Positions 5,302 through 5,368 of a stretch of 5,368 bases of DNA are shown here, in pieces (within the stretch, counting starts at the first letter, position 1; each line of letters begins with the position of its first letter). The notes below the pieces were generated by a model. It searched no databases, was not told where the DNA came from, and saw only the letters and a program-made list of their open reading frames with translations. This DNA comes from Candidatus Woesearchaeota archaeon (lineage in GTDB: Archaea; Nanobdellota; Nanobdellia; Woesearchaeales; GW2011-AR4): NCBI GenBank assembly GCA_019323655.1, contig JAHWGX010000095.1:1-5368 (forward strand), in the 5' to 3' direction. Made by a program: the position numbers and the translations under genes.

Positions 5302-5368
5302 ATGTTAAACAAACAACAAAGAGAATTAATAATCAAATTGGAACGAGATGGCAAGAAACAACAGCAGA
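5302..5368 (+). CDS. Start of a gene cut off by the right edge (partial)
   Basis: An ATG at 5302 opens a frame of 22 codons with no stop before the window ends. The visible product begins MLNKQQRELIIKLERDG and continues into a Lys/Gln-rich stretch, a charged amphipathic helix typical of a soluble protein. A good TATA box about 31 bp upstream supports the gene and the start. The visible part is too short to assign a function. A DNA-binding or coiled-coil protein would fit, but that is a guess. Confidence 0.55.
   Translation, partial: MLNKQQRELIIKLERDGKKQQQ

Noticed and set aside
5148..5354. 68-codon minus-strand open frame across the gap after the unknown gene
   Set aside because: It overlaps the end of one gene and the start of another on the plus strand and would read through their terminator and promoter signals.

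Overview
The window reads as archaeal chromosome. A PIN–ATPase–KH protein of the archaeal PINA type, TATA-box promoters 26-30 bp ahead of expected transcript starts, apparently leaderless genes and T-run transcript ends all point that way. Modest GC, short intergenic gaps and an exported transglutaminase-like protein with Ig-like domains would suit a DPANN archaeon such as a Woesearchaeota or Pacearchaeota relative, but that lineage call is inference.

Layout from left to right. Bases 1-128 hold what may be the tail of a plus-strand gene, two degenerate ~36-bp repeats, a 12-bp perfect inverted repeat and a strong hairpin followed by T5. This region lies between converging transcripts. Bases 153-2018 (minus) encode a 621-residue PIN + type II/IV secretion-like ATPase + KH protein, with a TATA box about 60 bp upstream of its start. 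A 217-bp AT-rich gap with T-run terminator candidates follows. Bases 2236-4227 (minus) encode a 663-residue exported protein with an intact Cys-His-Asp transglutaminase/protease core flanked by predicted beta-sandwich domains. A 187-bp divergent promoter region (4228-4414) separates it from a plus-strand gene at 4415-5206, whose 263-residue cytosolic product I do not recognise. Bases 5207-5301 hold T-run terminators and a clear TATA box serving a gene that starts at 5302 and runs out of the window.

The genes do not form an evident operon or pathway. The ATPase and the transglutaminase-like gene are co-directional, but they are 217 bp apart with their own promoter and terminator signals, so they are probably separate transcripts. 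The ATPase is a core nucleic-acid protein, the transglutaminase-like protein acts outside the membrane, and the 263-residue protein is an orphan. I see no RNA genes, CRISPR array, insertion sequence or defence cassette. No gene-free stretch exceeds 300 bases.

I did not find a convincing undescribed system. The best leads are the nested inverted-repeat structure at 61-126, the disulfide-capable exported transglutaminase-like protein, and the unrecognised 263-residue gene with its dyad-bearing promoter.
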